In this document: one piece after another, positions 32,797 through 41,210 of the stretch | How the letters are laid out: each line of letters starts with the position of its first letter | Numbering within the stretch: the stretch's first letter is position 1 | Assembly (NCBI GenBank): GCA_963840235.1 | Contig: CAWIYC010000009.1 | Span: forward strand, 169,825-233,824 | DNA length: 64,000 bases | Direction of reading: 5' to 3' | DNA from: JBBRHQ01 sp963840235 | Lineage (GTDB): Bacteria > Actinomycetota > Thermoleophilia > Solirubrobacterales > 70-9 | Translations under genes and position numbers: made by a program | The notes under the pieces: generated by a model | Database searches by the model: none | The model's input: the letters and a program-made list of their open reading frames with translations, nothing else | Told to the model about the DNA's origin: nothing

Positions 32797-33891
32797 ATGC
32801 TGGTCGCCACCGTATCTGCGCGGCCGCTGAGGAGCCTCACCGATGTCGAAGTCGGTCTCGAAGCCGGCGTCACCGCTGTCCTCGGCGACAACGGCTCCGG
32901 CAAGACCAACCTGCTCGAAGCCCTCTACTTTGCTCTCACCGGCCGCTCCTTCCGCACCTCGGATCGGCGTGAGCTGATCCCCTTCTCCGAGTCCATCGGC
33001 CGCGCCGAAGCCTCGGTCCGCGACGACGACACCGATCGGCACTTCCTCGCTTCGGTCAGCCGCGCCGAGGGCCGGCGCCACCTCCTCGACGGTAATGCCG
33101 TGGACCCGGCGACGGCGGCACACAACCGACCTCCGGTTGCCGTCTTCGCGCCTGATCGTCTGGCGCTGATCAAAGGCCCACCGGCCGAGCGCCGCGCCCA
33201 CCTCGACCTGTTCAGCACCGCACGCTGGCCCTCGCGCTCCGGTCTGCGCCAGCGTTACGGGCAGGCGCTGGCGCAACGCAACGCCCTCCTCTCGCGCATA
33301 GCCGCCGGGGCCGCAGCCGAGGCGGACCTGGCCTCCTGGGACGCCGCCCTGGCGGAGACCGCCGCGCCGCTGATCGCCTCCCGGGCCGAGGCCGTGGCGG
33401 AGTTGGCCCCCTACTTCTCCGAGGCCGCCGACGACCTCGGCTTCGAGGCGCCGGCTTCGGTCGCCTATAGCCCCCGGGCCGAGGGGGGCGTCGAGGAGTT
33501 GCGGACCGGCCTTGAGGAACGCCGCGAGACCGATCTCCGCCTCGGCCGCACCTCCTGGGGCCCACACCTGGACGAGGTCCGGACCTGCCTCGACGGTCGC
33601 CTGCTGCGCCGCTACGGATCCCAGGGCCAGCAGCGTCTTGCGCTGCTGGCCCTCCTGTTCGCCGAGCGGGAGTCGCTGCTGCGCTCACGCGGGGCGCCGC
33701 CGCTGATGCTTCTCGACGACGTCATGAGCGAGCTCGATGAGAGCCGTCGTGAACGGCTCTCGGCCCGCCTCGAGGACGGCGGCCAGGCACTGGTCACGGC
33801 GACCGAGGCGGGCTCCGTACCGGCCCGGATGGCAGCCTCGGCCGTCTGGATGCCGGGTGCACGCAGGCGCCCACGGGCCGCGGCCGCCTGA
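32797..33891 (+). CDS. recF: DNA replication/repair protein RecF
   Basis: RecF is an SMC-like ATPase that helps load RecA at gaps. The 364-residue protein has Walker A GDNGSGKTNLLEALYF near residue 30, APDRLALIKGPPAERR, the signature GSQGQQRLALLALLFAE and Walker B MLLDDVMSELDESRR. Length is normal. Its TGA overlaps the dciA ATG. Confidence 0.94.
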   Translation: MLVATVSARPLRSLTDVEVGLEAGVTAVLGDNGSGKTNLLEALYFALTGRSFRTSDRRELIPFSESIGRAEASVRDDDTDRHFLASVSRAEGRRHLLDGNAVDPATAAHNRPPVAVFAPDRLALIKGPPAERRAHLDLFSTARWPSRSGLRQRYGQALAQRNALLSRIAAGAAAEADLASWDAALAETAAPLIASRAEAVAELAPYFSEAADDLGFEAPASVAYSPRAEGGVEELRTGLEERRETDLRLGRTSWGPHLDEVRTCLDGRLLRRYGSQGQQRLALLALLFAERESLLRSRGAPPLMLLDDVMSELDESRRERLSARLEDGGQALVTATEAGSVPARMAASAVWMPGARRRPRAAAA

Positions 33892-34202
33892 TGGGCCGGC
33901 TTGCCCCCCGCCCCGCCGCCGAGGCGATCCGCGCCGCGCGCGAGAGGGTTGCGCCGGAGACGACGCTTGGCGCAACCCAGGCCGTCTGGGCCGAGACGGT
34001 GGGCCCGGCGCTGGCCGCCGCCGCCGAGCCTGTCTCGGAGCGCGGCGGCACGGTCAGGGTGCGCTGCGAGACCGCCGTCTGGTGCCAGGAGCTGGAGATG
34101 ATGGGCGAGCAGTTGCTGGCGCGGCTGCGACAGCGCCTGGGGGAGCGCGCACCGCGCGCCCTGAGGTTCGATACTCGCCCTGGTTGGCCAGCCAGCAAGT
34201 AG
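33891..34202 (+). CDS. dciA: DciA-like DUF721 protein
   Basis: The 103-residue protein matches DUF721/DciA: AVWAETVGPALAAAAEPV near residue 30 and LRQRLGERAPRALRF near the end. DciA assists loading of the replicative helicase in bacteria lacking DnaC/DnaI-type loaders. It sits after recF and before gyrB, the usual actinobacterial order. The ATG overlaps the recF stop. Confidence 0.85.
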   Translation: MGRLAPRPAAEAIRAARERVAPETTLGATQAVWAETVGPALAAAAEPVSERGGTVRVRCETAVWCQELEMMGEQLLARLRQRLGERAPRALRFDTRPGWPASK

Positions 34203-34367
34203 CCCAGTGGACCATTTGCCCGGGACGCGGCGGTGGATTCGGCCACAGGCGCCGCCAAGTTGTTCCCCATACCTTACATTTTAGCGTGATTTGCAGGGAT
34301 TTCGTCTTTGACCCGCGGCCGTTCCGAGGACCCCGGCTGGTATCCTTTATGTCAACTTGATCGACCG

Positions 34368-34420
34368 CCCCGACCCTGCGCCATGCACCCCTTTGGGATG
34401 CGCCAGGTGGTCGGGGTTTT
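34368..34420 (+). terminator. Terminator-like hairpin in the gyrB leader
   Basis: CCCCGACC (34368-34375) pairs perfectly with GGTCGGGG (34409-34416), and a T4 run follows directly. Shorter complementary stretches (TGCGCCATGC with GCGCCAGG) fall between. The T run ends 24 bases before the gyrB start, so it either ends the dnaA-dciA transcript or acts within the gyrB leader. The rest of the 34203-34444 gap holds an AT-richer stretch around 34275 that could carry a promoter, and a DnaA-box-like TGTGGATAT at 34422-34430. Confidence 0.6.
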
Positions 34421-34444
34421 CTGTGGATATCCGGAAGGGAACAA

Positions 34445-36886
34445 TTGCCTGAGAAGAAGAGCAAGGCTGCCGCGAAGAAGTCCGGGCCCAAGGGCGGCGG
34501 AGGCTCCTACGACGCCACCGACATCACCGTCCTCGAGGGCCTGGAGGCCGTTCGCAAGCGCCCGGGCATGTACATCGGCTCGACCGGCCCGCGCGGCCTG
34601 CACCACCTCGTCTACGAGGTCGTCGACAACTCGGTGGACGAGGCGATCGCCGGCCATTGCGACGCGGTCGAGGTCGTCCTCCACCCGGACAACAGCTGCA
34701 CCGTCACCGACAACGGCCGCGGCATCCCGGTGGACGAGCACGCCAAGGAGAAGCGCCCCGCCGCCGAGGTGGTGCTGACCACGCTCCACGCCGGCGGCAA
34801 GTTCGGTGACGGCGGCGGCTACAAGGTCTCTGGCGGCCTCCACGGCGTCGGCGTCTCCGTCGTCAACGCGCTCTCGGAGCGGCTGCAGCTGGAGATCTCC
34901 AGGGACGGTCACTCCTGGAGCCAGGGGTACGAGCGCGGTAAGCCGACCGCCGATTTCAAGAGGGGAGAGGCGACGAAGGCGACCGGGACCCGGATCACCT
35001 TCCTCCCCGATCTCGAGATCTTCGAGGAGATCGATTTCGACTTCGCCACCCTGGCCGAGCGGCTGCGCGAGACCGCGTTCCTCACCCGGGGCCTGAAGAT
35101 CGACCTGGTCGACGAACGCGGTCAGACCAACCGCATCAGCTTCCAGTATGAGGGCGGAATCGAGGACTTCGTTCGCTACCTGAACGAGAACAAGGACGAG
35201 TTGCACCGCAAGGTCATCTACTTCGAGAGCGAGAGCGACGAGGGCCAGGTCGAGGTGGCGATGCAGTGGAACACCTCCTACCAGGAGTCGATCTTCAGCT
35301 TCGCCAACAACATCAACACCCACGAGGGAGGGACCCACCTCTCCGGCTTCCGCTCGGCGCTGACGCGGACCCTGAACGCCTACGCGCGCAGCAAGGCAGT
35401 GTTGAAGGAGAAGGACGACAACCTCGCCGGCGAGGACGTGCGCGAGGGGCTGACAGCGGTGATCTCGGTCAAGCTCAACGATCCCCAGTTCGAGGGGCAG
35501 ACCAAGACCAAGCTCGGCAACCCGCCGATAGAGGGGCTGGTCAAGGAAGCCGTCAACCGCAAGCTGGGCGAGTTCTTCGAGGAGAACCCGGGGGAGGCGC
35601 GGCGGATCATCACCAAGGCCGTCGAGGCTTCACGGGCACGCGAGGCCGCCCGCAAGGCGCGTGACCTGACCCGGCGCAAGTCGGCGCTGGAGAACTCGAC
35701 CCTGCCCGGCAAGCTCGCCGACTGCACGGTCAAGGACCCGAGCCTGGCGGAGATCTTCGTCGTCGAGGGCGACTCCGCAGGAGGCTCGGCGAAGCAGGCG
35801 CGGGACCGCTCGACCCAGGCGGTGCTGCCGCTGCGGGGCAAGATCATCAACGTCGAGAAGAGCCGCATCGACAAGGTCCTTCAGAACAACGAGATCCAGG
35901 CGCTGATCACGGCGATCGGCACCGGAGTCCACGACGAGTTCAACCTCGAGGACGCCCGCTACCACAAGATCGTGATGGCGACCGACGCCGACGTCGACGG
36001 GGCCCACATCCGCACCCTGGTGCTGACCTTCCTCTACCGCCAGATGCAGCCGCTGATCGACGCCGGCTTCGTCTACATCGCCAAGCCGCCCCTCTACAAG
36101 GTGAAGCTGGGAAACCAGGAGACCTACCTGGAGCGCGAGTCCGAGCTCGAGGAGCTGCTTCTGCGCGACCGGATCGAGGACTTCGGCCTCGTCGACGCCA
36201 ACGGCAAGACGACGAAGCTGACACAGAGCCGCTGGCAGAGCTACGTGCGGCGGGCGAAGGAGTACGAGGGCTGGGCGTCCTCGCTTCAAGCCGAGTACGG
36301 ATCCGACCTGATCCGCTTTCTCGAGGAGTCGCAGATGCTCGACGAGGGGGTGGCGACGATCGCCGGCGCCCGCAAGGTGCTCGAGAGCAAGACTCCGGAT
36401 GAGGAGCCGTTCGAGACGGAATTGGTCGAGGACGACGGCGAGGAGCTGATCGTCAAGGCGATCCACCGCCGCAGCGGCCTTGCTCGCACCCACCGCCTCC
36501 CAGACTCGCTGTTCAAGGACAACGACTACCGCCGTTTCGCAGAGGTCCACGGAACCCTGCTGAAGCAGGTCGGGCGCCCGCCGTTCCGGGTGACGCTGAA
36601 GGACCGCAGCGAGGAGGCACTCTCGTTCGTGGACCTCCACCGCGCCGTCATGGACCTGGCCAAGCACGGCGCCCAGCTGACCCGCTTCAAGGGGCTCGGC
36701 GAGATGAACGCCGACCAGCTTCGGGAGACGACCATGGACCCCGCCTCGCGGACCCTGCAGAGGGTGACTCTCGAGGACGCCTCGGCGGCGGACCAGATCT
36801 TCTCGATGCTGATGGGGGACCAGGTCGAACCCCGCCGCGCGTTCATCGAGACCTACGCGAAGGAAGTGAGGAACCTCGATGTCTAA
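34445..36886 (+). CDS. gyrB: DNA gyrase subunit B (long form)
   Basis: GyrB is the ATPase subunit of gyrase. It has EGLEAVRKRPGMYIGSTG, the GHKL motifs DNGRGIPVDEH and SGGLHGVGVSVVNALS, the TOPRIM motif VEGDSAGGSAKQARDR, DADVDGAHIRTLVLTFLYR and the C-terminal RFKGLGEMNADQL. At 813 residues it carries roughly 170 extra residues between the TOPRIM region and the C-terminal tail, as in E. coli-type GyrB (about 800), whereas most actinobacterial GyrB are about 650-700. The start is TTG with GGAAGGGA upstream. Confidence 0.95.
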   Translation: MPEKKSKAAAKKSGPKGGGGSYDATDITVLEGLEAVRKRPGMYIGSTGPRGLHHLVYEVVDNSVDEAIAGHCDAVEVVLHPDNSCTVTDNGRGIPVDEHAKEKRPAAEVVLTTLHAGGKFGDGGGYKVSGGLHGVGVSVVNALSERLQLEISRDGHSWSQGYERGKPTADFKRGEATKATGTRITFLPDLEIFEEIDFDFATLAERLRETAFLTRGLKIDLVDERGQTNRISFQYEGGIEDFVRYLNENKDELHRKVIYFESESDEGQVEVAMQWNTSYQESIFSFANNINTHEGGTHLSGFRSALTRTLNAYARSKAVLKEKDDNLAGEDVREGLTAVISVKLNDPQFEGQTKTKLGNPPIEGLVKEAVNRKLGEFFEENPGEARRIITKAVEASRAREAARKARDLTRRKSALENSTLPGKLADCTVKDPSLAEIFVVEGDSAGGSAKQARDRSTQAVLPLRGKIINVEKSRIDKVLQNNEIQALITAIGTGVHDEFNLEDARYHKIVMATDADVDGAHIRTLVLTFLYRQMQPLIDAGFVYIAKPPLYKVKLGNQETYLERESELEELLLRDRIEDFGLVDANGKTTKLTQSRWQSYVRRAKEYEGWASSLQAEYGSDLIRFLEESQMLDEGVATIAGARKVLESKTPDEEPFETELVEDDGEELIVKAIHRRSGLARTHRLPDSLFKDNDYRRFAEVHGTLLKQVGRPPFRVTLKDRSEEALSFVDLHRAVMDLAKHGAQLTRFKGLGEMNADQLRETTMDPASRTLQRVTLEDASAADQIFSMLMGDQVEPRRAFIETYAKEVRNLDV

Positions 36887-36919
36887 TTGCCTCCTGATCA
36901 GCCTGGAGGGAGTGGCCCG

Positions 36920-39421
36920 ATGGCGCTAGAGGCACTCACCGGTCGCATCGAGGAGCGCGAGCTCGAGAAGGAGATGCGCAGCTCCTACATCGATTACGCG
37001 ATGAGCGTGATCGTGGGGCGGGCGCTGCCGGACGTGCGCGACGGGCTCAAGCCGGTGCACCGGCGCGTGCTCTACGCGATGCACGACCTCGGCCTGCAGC
37101 CGACGCGCCCGTACCGCAAGTGCGCCTTCATCGTCGGCGAGGTGATGGGCAAGTACCACCCCCACGGCGATCAGGCGATCTACGACACGCTGGTGAGGAT
37201 GGCGCAGGAGTTCTCGCTGCGCTACGTGCTCGTCGACGGCCAGGGCAACTTCGGCTCGATCGACGACGACCCGGCCGCGGCCATGCGCTACACCGAAGCC
37301 CGTCTCGGGCGGCTCGCGACCGAGATGCTGCGCGACATCGACGCCGACACCGTCGACTTCGGGCCCAACTACGACGAATCGCAGCGTGAGCCCTCGATCC
37401 TGCCGGCGCGGTTCCCGAACCTGCTGGTCAACGGGGCCTCGGGGATCGCGGTGGGGATGGCGACGAACATCCCCCCGCACAACCTGCGGGAGACGATGGG
37501 GGCGGTCATCGCCTATATCGACGACCCGGATATCGACCTGGCCGGACTGCTGGAGCACGTCAAGGGCCCGGACTTCCCGGGCGGCGGCATCCTCGACCCA
37601 TCCGGCGTCCGCGATGCCTACGCCTCCGGCAGGGGGAGCCTCAAGGTCCGGGCGCGGGCCCACGTCGAGCCGCTCAAGGGGGGCAAGGAGGCGGTGATCG
37701 TCACCGAGCTGCCGTTCATGGTCAAGAAGGGCGGCGACTCGGGGCTGATCACGAAGATCGCCGATCTCGTCCGCGAGAAGAAGCTGGAAGGGATCTCCGA
37801 CCTGCGCGACGAGTCCGACCGCTCCGGGATGCGGATCGTGATCGAGCTCAAGCGCGGCGCGATCCCCAACGTCGTTCTCACCAATCTCTACAAGAGGACC
37901 TCGATGCAGACCTCGTTCGGGGTCAACATGGTCGCCCTGGTCGACGGTGTGCCGAAGACACTTGGCCTGCGCGATCTGATCCGCCACTACGTCGATCACC
38001 AGCGCGAGGTCGTGACCCGTCGCACCCAGTACGAGCTGCGGCGCGCCGAGGCCCGGGCCCACATCCTCGAGGGCCTGCTGGTCGCGCTCAACAACCTCGA
38101 CGCCGTGATCAAGCTGATCCGCTCCTCGCCCGACCCCGATGCGGCCCGTCAGGGCCTGATCTCGGAGTTCGAGCTCTCCCGCGAGCAGGCGCAGGCGATC
38201 CTCGACATGCGCCTGCAGCGCCTGACCGCGCTCGAGGCCGACAAGGTCCGCGCCGAGCACGCCGACCTGATCGAGCGGATCGCCGAGCTGAGGGAGATCC
38301 TCGGCGACGAGTCGAGGATCTTCGCTCTCGTCAAGGAAGAGCTGAACGAGATCACCGCCGCCTACGGCGACGAGCGCCGGACCGAGCTGCAGCACTTCGC
38401 CGGCAACATCGACGTCGAGGACATGATCGCCGAGCAGCAGATGGTGATCTCGCTGACCGCCTCCGGCTACGTCAAGCGGCTGCCTCTCGCGACCTATCGC
38501 CAGCAGCACCGCGGCGGTGTCGGGGTGATGGGGATGAACATGAAGGAGGACGACTACATCCAGCACCTCCACATCTGCTCGACCCACGACTTCCTGCTGT
38601 TCTTCACCAACCGCGGCAAGGTCTACCGGCTCAAGGTCTACGAGCTGCCGGAGGGGTCGCGCACGGCCAAGGGCAGCGCCCTGGTCAACCTGCTGCCGCT
38701 GCGCGAGGGCGAGAAGGTGATGGCGGTGATCCCGACCCGCGACTTCAAGGAGAACAAGTTCCTCGTCTTCGCCACGGCCAAGGGCCAGATCAAGAAGACC
38801 GAGTTCCTCGCCTACAACACGCCGATCAAGGCGGACGGGATCATCGCGATCAAGGTCCGGGACGGTGACGAGCTGGTCCAGGTCCGCCTGACCTCGGGGG
38901 AGGACGACATCCTCATGGTCTCCCACTCCGGTCACGCCTCGCGCTTCGCGGAGAAGCTGGTGCGTTCGATGGGCCGTTCGACCAGCGGGATCAAGGGGAT
39001 GAACGTCTCCGCCAAGGGCAACCGGGTGCTGGCGATGGACATCGCACGCGACGACACCGAGCTGTTCGTGGTCACCGAGAACGGCTACGGCAAGCGCACG
39101 GCGGTCTCCGAGTACCCGGTCAAGGGGCGCGGCACAAAGGGGGTGCTGACGGCGAAGCTGACTGAGAAGAAGGGGGGCCTCGCCGGCGCCCTGATCGTGC
39201 GTGAGCATCAGGAGCTGTTGTTCATCTCCCAGAACGGGATGGTCCAGCGGACCTCGGTCAGCGGCATCTCACGCATGGGCCGCCCGACCCAGGGGGTCAA
39301 GGTGATGAACATCAAGGAGGACGACAGGATCAGCGCGGTGGCGCTGGTGGTCGAGTCGGAGCCGCCCTCCTCGGGCAACGGCGCCGCGCCCGAAGGCGAG
39401 CAGCCTCCGCTGGCCGACTGA
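36920..39421 (+). CDS. gyrA: DNA gyrase subunit A
   Basis: The 833-residue subunit cuts and rejoins DNA. It has SYIDYAMSVIVGRALPDVRD, KCAFIVGEVMGKYHPHGDQA, the catalytic tyrosine in AMRYTEARLGR, and six blades of the C-terminal wrapping domain. The GyrA box, normally QRRGGKG, reads QHRGGVG here. The ATG at 36920 has GGAGGG upstream; a TTG at 36887 is in frame but the extra residues do not fit the family. It follows gyrB by 33 bases. Confidence 0.95.
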   Translation: MALEALTGRIEERELEKEMRSSYIDYAMSVIVGRALPDVRDGLKPVHRRVLYAMHDLGLQPTRPYRKCAFIVGEVMGKYHPHGDQAIYDTLVRMAQEFSLRYVLVDGQGNFGSIDDDPAAAMRYTEARLGRLATEMLRDIDADTVDFGPNYDESQREPSILPARFPNLLVNGASGIAVGMATNIPPHNLRETMGAVIAYIDDPDIDLAGLLEHVKGPDFPGGGILDPSGVRDAYASGRGSLKVRARAHVEPLKGGKEAVIVTELPFMVKKGGDSGLITKIADLVREKKLEGISDLRDESDRSGMRIVIELKRGAIPNVVLTNLYKRTSMQTSFGVNMVALVDGVPKTLGLRDLIRHYVDHQREVVTRRTQYELRRAEARAHILEGLLVALNNLDAVIKLIRSSPDPDAARQGLISEFELSREQAQAILDMRLQRLTALEADKVRAEHADLIERIAELREILGDESRIFALVKEELNEITAAYGDERRTELQHFAGNIDVEDMIAEQQMVISLTASGYVKRLPLATYRQQHRGGVGVMGMNMKEDDYIQHLHICSTHDFLLFFTNRGKVYRLKVYELPEGSRTAKGSALVNLLPLREGEKVMAVIPTRDFKENKFLVFATAKGQIKKTEFLAYNTPIKADGIIAIKVRDGDELVQVRLTSGEDDILMVSHSGHASRFAEKLVRSMGRSTSGIKGMNVSAKGNRVLAMDIARDDTELFVVTENGYGKRTAVSEYPVKGRGTKGVLTAKLTEKKGGLAGALIVREHQELLFISQNGMVQRTSVSGISRMGRPTQGVKVMNIKEDDRISAVALVVESEPPSSGNGAAPEGEQPPLAD

Positions 39422-39467
39422 GGAGTGTGCTTGAATCGGATCACCAGAGAAAGGAGGTGGTCCTAAC

Positions 39468-39512
39468 TTGATTGACATGCTTGCGGGGACTCTGGAGGTG
39501 CAGGGCCGCTAG
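39468..39512 (+). CDS. Possible 14-residue leader-like peptide
   Basis: TTG at 39468 opens a 14-codon frame reading LIDMLAGTLEVQGR, ending TAG at 39510-39512. The strong Shine-Dalgarno AAGGAGG (39451-39457) lies 10 bases upstream and overlaps the hairpin 39438-39463. The stop is embedded in a second Shine-Dalgarno-like TAGGAGG. A GTG at 39519 with a 63-codon frame follows, but that frame runs through the terminator and is unlikely to be real. Translation is plausible but unproven. Confidence 0.4.
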   Translation: MIDMLAGTLEVQGR

Positions 39513-39624
39513 GAGGCCGTGCGTGCCGCCCGGCGGAATCTCACCCGGGCACCGGCGAGCAGGGGGACCGGACCTTGTCCCTACCGGTCGCAAACCCCCC
39601 CGACTCGCTTCCCGACGCACCTGT

Positions 39625-39652
39625 GGAGCGGCCGCCTTCGGGCGGCCGCTCC
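39625..39652 (+). terminator. Perfect 12-bp hairpin with UUCG loop
   Basis: GGAGCGGCCGCC (39625-39636) pairs perfectly with GGCGGCCGCTCC (39641-39652) around TTCG, an exceptionally stable tetraloop. The following bases are CATTTCC, a weak T run, so termination efficiency is uncertain. It ends the gyrA/structured RNA transcript and lies 94 bases before the convergent HNH gene end, so it could act in both directions. Confidence 0.75.
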
Positions 39653-39745
39653 CATTTCCGCCCTCTGTGACGGCGCCGAGATGCACCTTCCGTGCCCGTT
39701 GGAGCCCTAACAACCTTGTGATCGGCGCGCGCCTGCTGCGCCGGC

Positions 39746-40345
39746 TCAGGCGGGTTGCGGCAGGTACTGGCGCCAGGCCCTGGGGATCGTCGGGCTGGCG
39801 ATGCGGATGAAGACTGTCGGCCCCGGGGCCGAGGGCCGGCTGGCCGGGTGCATCTGGATCTCCCGCGGCAGCCGGTTCCCCTTGCGGCGGTTGCAGGAGG
39901 CGCAGGATGCGACGATGTTCTCCCAGACCGACTTGCCGCCCCGGCTGCGCGGGATCACGTGATCGACGGTCAACCCCGGCTTGCGCGAGCCGCAGTACTG
40001 GCAGGTCCAGGAGTCGCGGGCCAGAACCGCCCTGCGGGTGATCTTGCGGCGGTGGGCGTCACGGGGGATGCGGACGAAGGTGATCAAGCGGATCACCATC
40101 GGCCGCTCCAGCGTCAGCTTCTCCGATCGCAGCGCCTGCTTGCCGCGCTCGAGCACCTCGGCCTTCTCCTTCAGCACCAGGACGGCCGCCCGCCGGACGG
40201 TGCAGACGTTGATCGGCTCATAGGTCGCGTTGAGGACGAGCACCCTGGCGCTGGAGCCGAGGCCTGTCCCCGCCGTCGCGTCGGCTGTCGAGGGGCCGTG
40301 CTTCGCGGCCCGCGCTCCTGCGGTCGAGGCGCGACTGTGAGCCAT
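39746..40345 (-). CDS. HNH endonuclease family protein
   Basis: The 199-residue protein has VLVLNATYEPINVCTVRRA near residue 35, a zinc knuckle CQYCGSRKPGLTVDH with the catalytic His, the PRSRGGKSVWEN segment and CASCNRRKGNRL. This is the actinobacterial HNH family (with the LNATYEPI motif) found widely as a housekeeping gene of unknown role. I chose the ATG at 40345 because the frame further upstream overlaps pheA. It is 13 bases downstream of pheA on the same strand. Confidence 0.88.
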   Translation of the reverse strand: MAHSRASTAGARAAKHGPSTADATAGTGLGSSARVLVLNATYEPINVCTVRRAAVLVLKEKAEVLERGKQALRSEKLTLERPMVIRLITFVRIPRDAHRRKITRRAVLARDSWTCQYCGSRKPGLTVDHVIPRSRGGKSVWENIVASCASCNRRKGNRLPREIQMHPASRPSAPGPTVFIRIASPTIPRAWRQYLPQPA

Positions 40346-40358
40346 TCCGCGGGCGATT

Positions 40359-41210
40359 CTAGAGGGTGGCCCGCACGGGATAGGACCCGAGCACGCGCAC
40401 CGACTCCGCCTTTCCACGCAGGCCATCAACGGCCTCGGCGACCGCGGCGTCCTCGACCGCCCCCTCGAGATCGAGGAAGAACATGTAGCGCCCGAGCCCG
40501 CCCTGGCGCAGCGGCCGCGACTCGATCCGGCTCAGGTTGATCTCGCGACTCGAGAACTCCAGCAGAGCCTCGACAAGCGCCCCGGGGTGATCCTCGCCCA
40601 GCTCGGAGAAGACGAGGCTCGTCTTCCAGGCCCCTTCGCCGCCCGCAGCGGTACCCGCCGGGGCGATCCAGACGAAGCGGGTGATGTTGTCGGCTTCGTC
40701 GGCGACGCCCTCGCGCAGGACGACACAGCCGTAGAGGCCGGCGGCGGAGCCGGCCGCCAGCGCCGCCCACGCCTCCTCCGAGGAGCCGACTAAGCGGACG
40801 GCCTCGGCGGTGCTGTCCACGGCCCTGGCCTCAGCTCCCGGCAGCTGCTCGCGGAGGAAGCGGGCGCACTGGGCCAGGGGCTGCGGATGGGAGAGGACGA
40901 CCTCGATCTCCTCCAGTGGACGCTGCCGGCGGCTGATCAGGTCGGGGCTGACCAGGTAGTCGTACTCGCCGACGATCGTCACCCCGGTGGCGTCGAGCGC
41001 GAGCGTGTCGAGGGTGGCCCGGACCGAGCCCTCGATCGAGTTCTCGAAGGGGACCAGGGCACGGTCTGCCTCGCCGTTCTGCACGGCGAGGATCGCCTCG
41101 TGGACCGTCGCGGTGCGGACCCGCTCGAACTCGCGGTCCTCGCCGAGGGCCGAGTCCAGGGCGTCCTCGGTGAAGGTGCCCTCCGGTCCCAGGTAGGCGA
41201 TCCGCCTCAT
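40359..41210 (-). CDS. pheA: Prephenate dehydratase
   Basis: The 283-residue enzyme converts prephenate to phenylpyruvate for phenylalanine synthesis. It has RIAYLGPEGTFTEDAL at the N-terminus, the substrate motif VPFENSIEGSV, and a C-terminal ACT domain with the feedback segment ESRPLRQGGLGRYMFFLDLE. No chorismate mutase domain is attached. The 5' end overlaps the upstream DUF4446 gene by four bases. Confidence 0.93.
   Translation of the reverse strand: MRRIAYLGPEGTFTEDALDSALGEDREFERVRTATVHEAILAVQNGEADRALVPFENSIEGSVRATLDTLALDATGVTIVGEYDYLVSPDLISRRQRPLEEIEVVLSHPQPLAQCARFLREQLPGAEARAVDSTAEAVRLVGSSEEAWAALAAGSAAGLYGCVVLREGVADEADNITRFVWIAPAGTAAGGEGAWKTSLVFSELGEDHPGALVEALLEFSSREINLSRIESRPLRQGGLGRYMFFLDLEGAVEDAAVAEAVDGLRGKAESVRVLGSYPVRATL

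Larger units (their letters stand above)
39436..39655 (+). ncRNA. Candidate structured RNA downstream of gyrA
   Basis: Three structures lie in this stretch. GGATCACC (39438-39445) can pair fully, with one G-U, with GGTGGTCC (39456-39463) around a loop holding AGAGAAAGGA. GACCGG and CCGGTC (about 39566-39590) form a second stem inside a wider GGGGG/CCCCC pairing. A perfect terminator hairpin follows. A 14-codon ORF sits in between. I do not match it to a named RNA family. It covers most of the 324-base gap between gyrA and the HNH gene; the remaining 39656-39745 shows nothing. Confidence 0.45.

Noticed and set aside
31693..33567. 624-codon antisense frame across dnaN and recF
   Set aside because: It spans two conserved sense genes and shows no domain; a shadow of GC-rich codons.
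36926..39208. 760-codon frame antisense to gyrA
   Set aside because: Same codon-phase artefact of GC-rich DNA; the sense frame is a clear GyrA with catalytic motifs.
39519..39710. 63-codon ORF after the short gyrA-downstream peptide
   Set aside because: It has a Shine-Dalgarno but runs straight through the perfect terminator hairpin, and its residues are Pro/Arg-rich without a family pattern.
39951..39966. GATCACGTGATC palindrome as a second parS
   Set aside because: It lacks the flanking GTTTC/GAAAC arms of parS and encodes part of the HNH protein (HVIPRSRG region).
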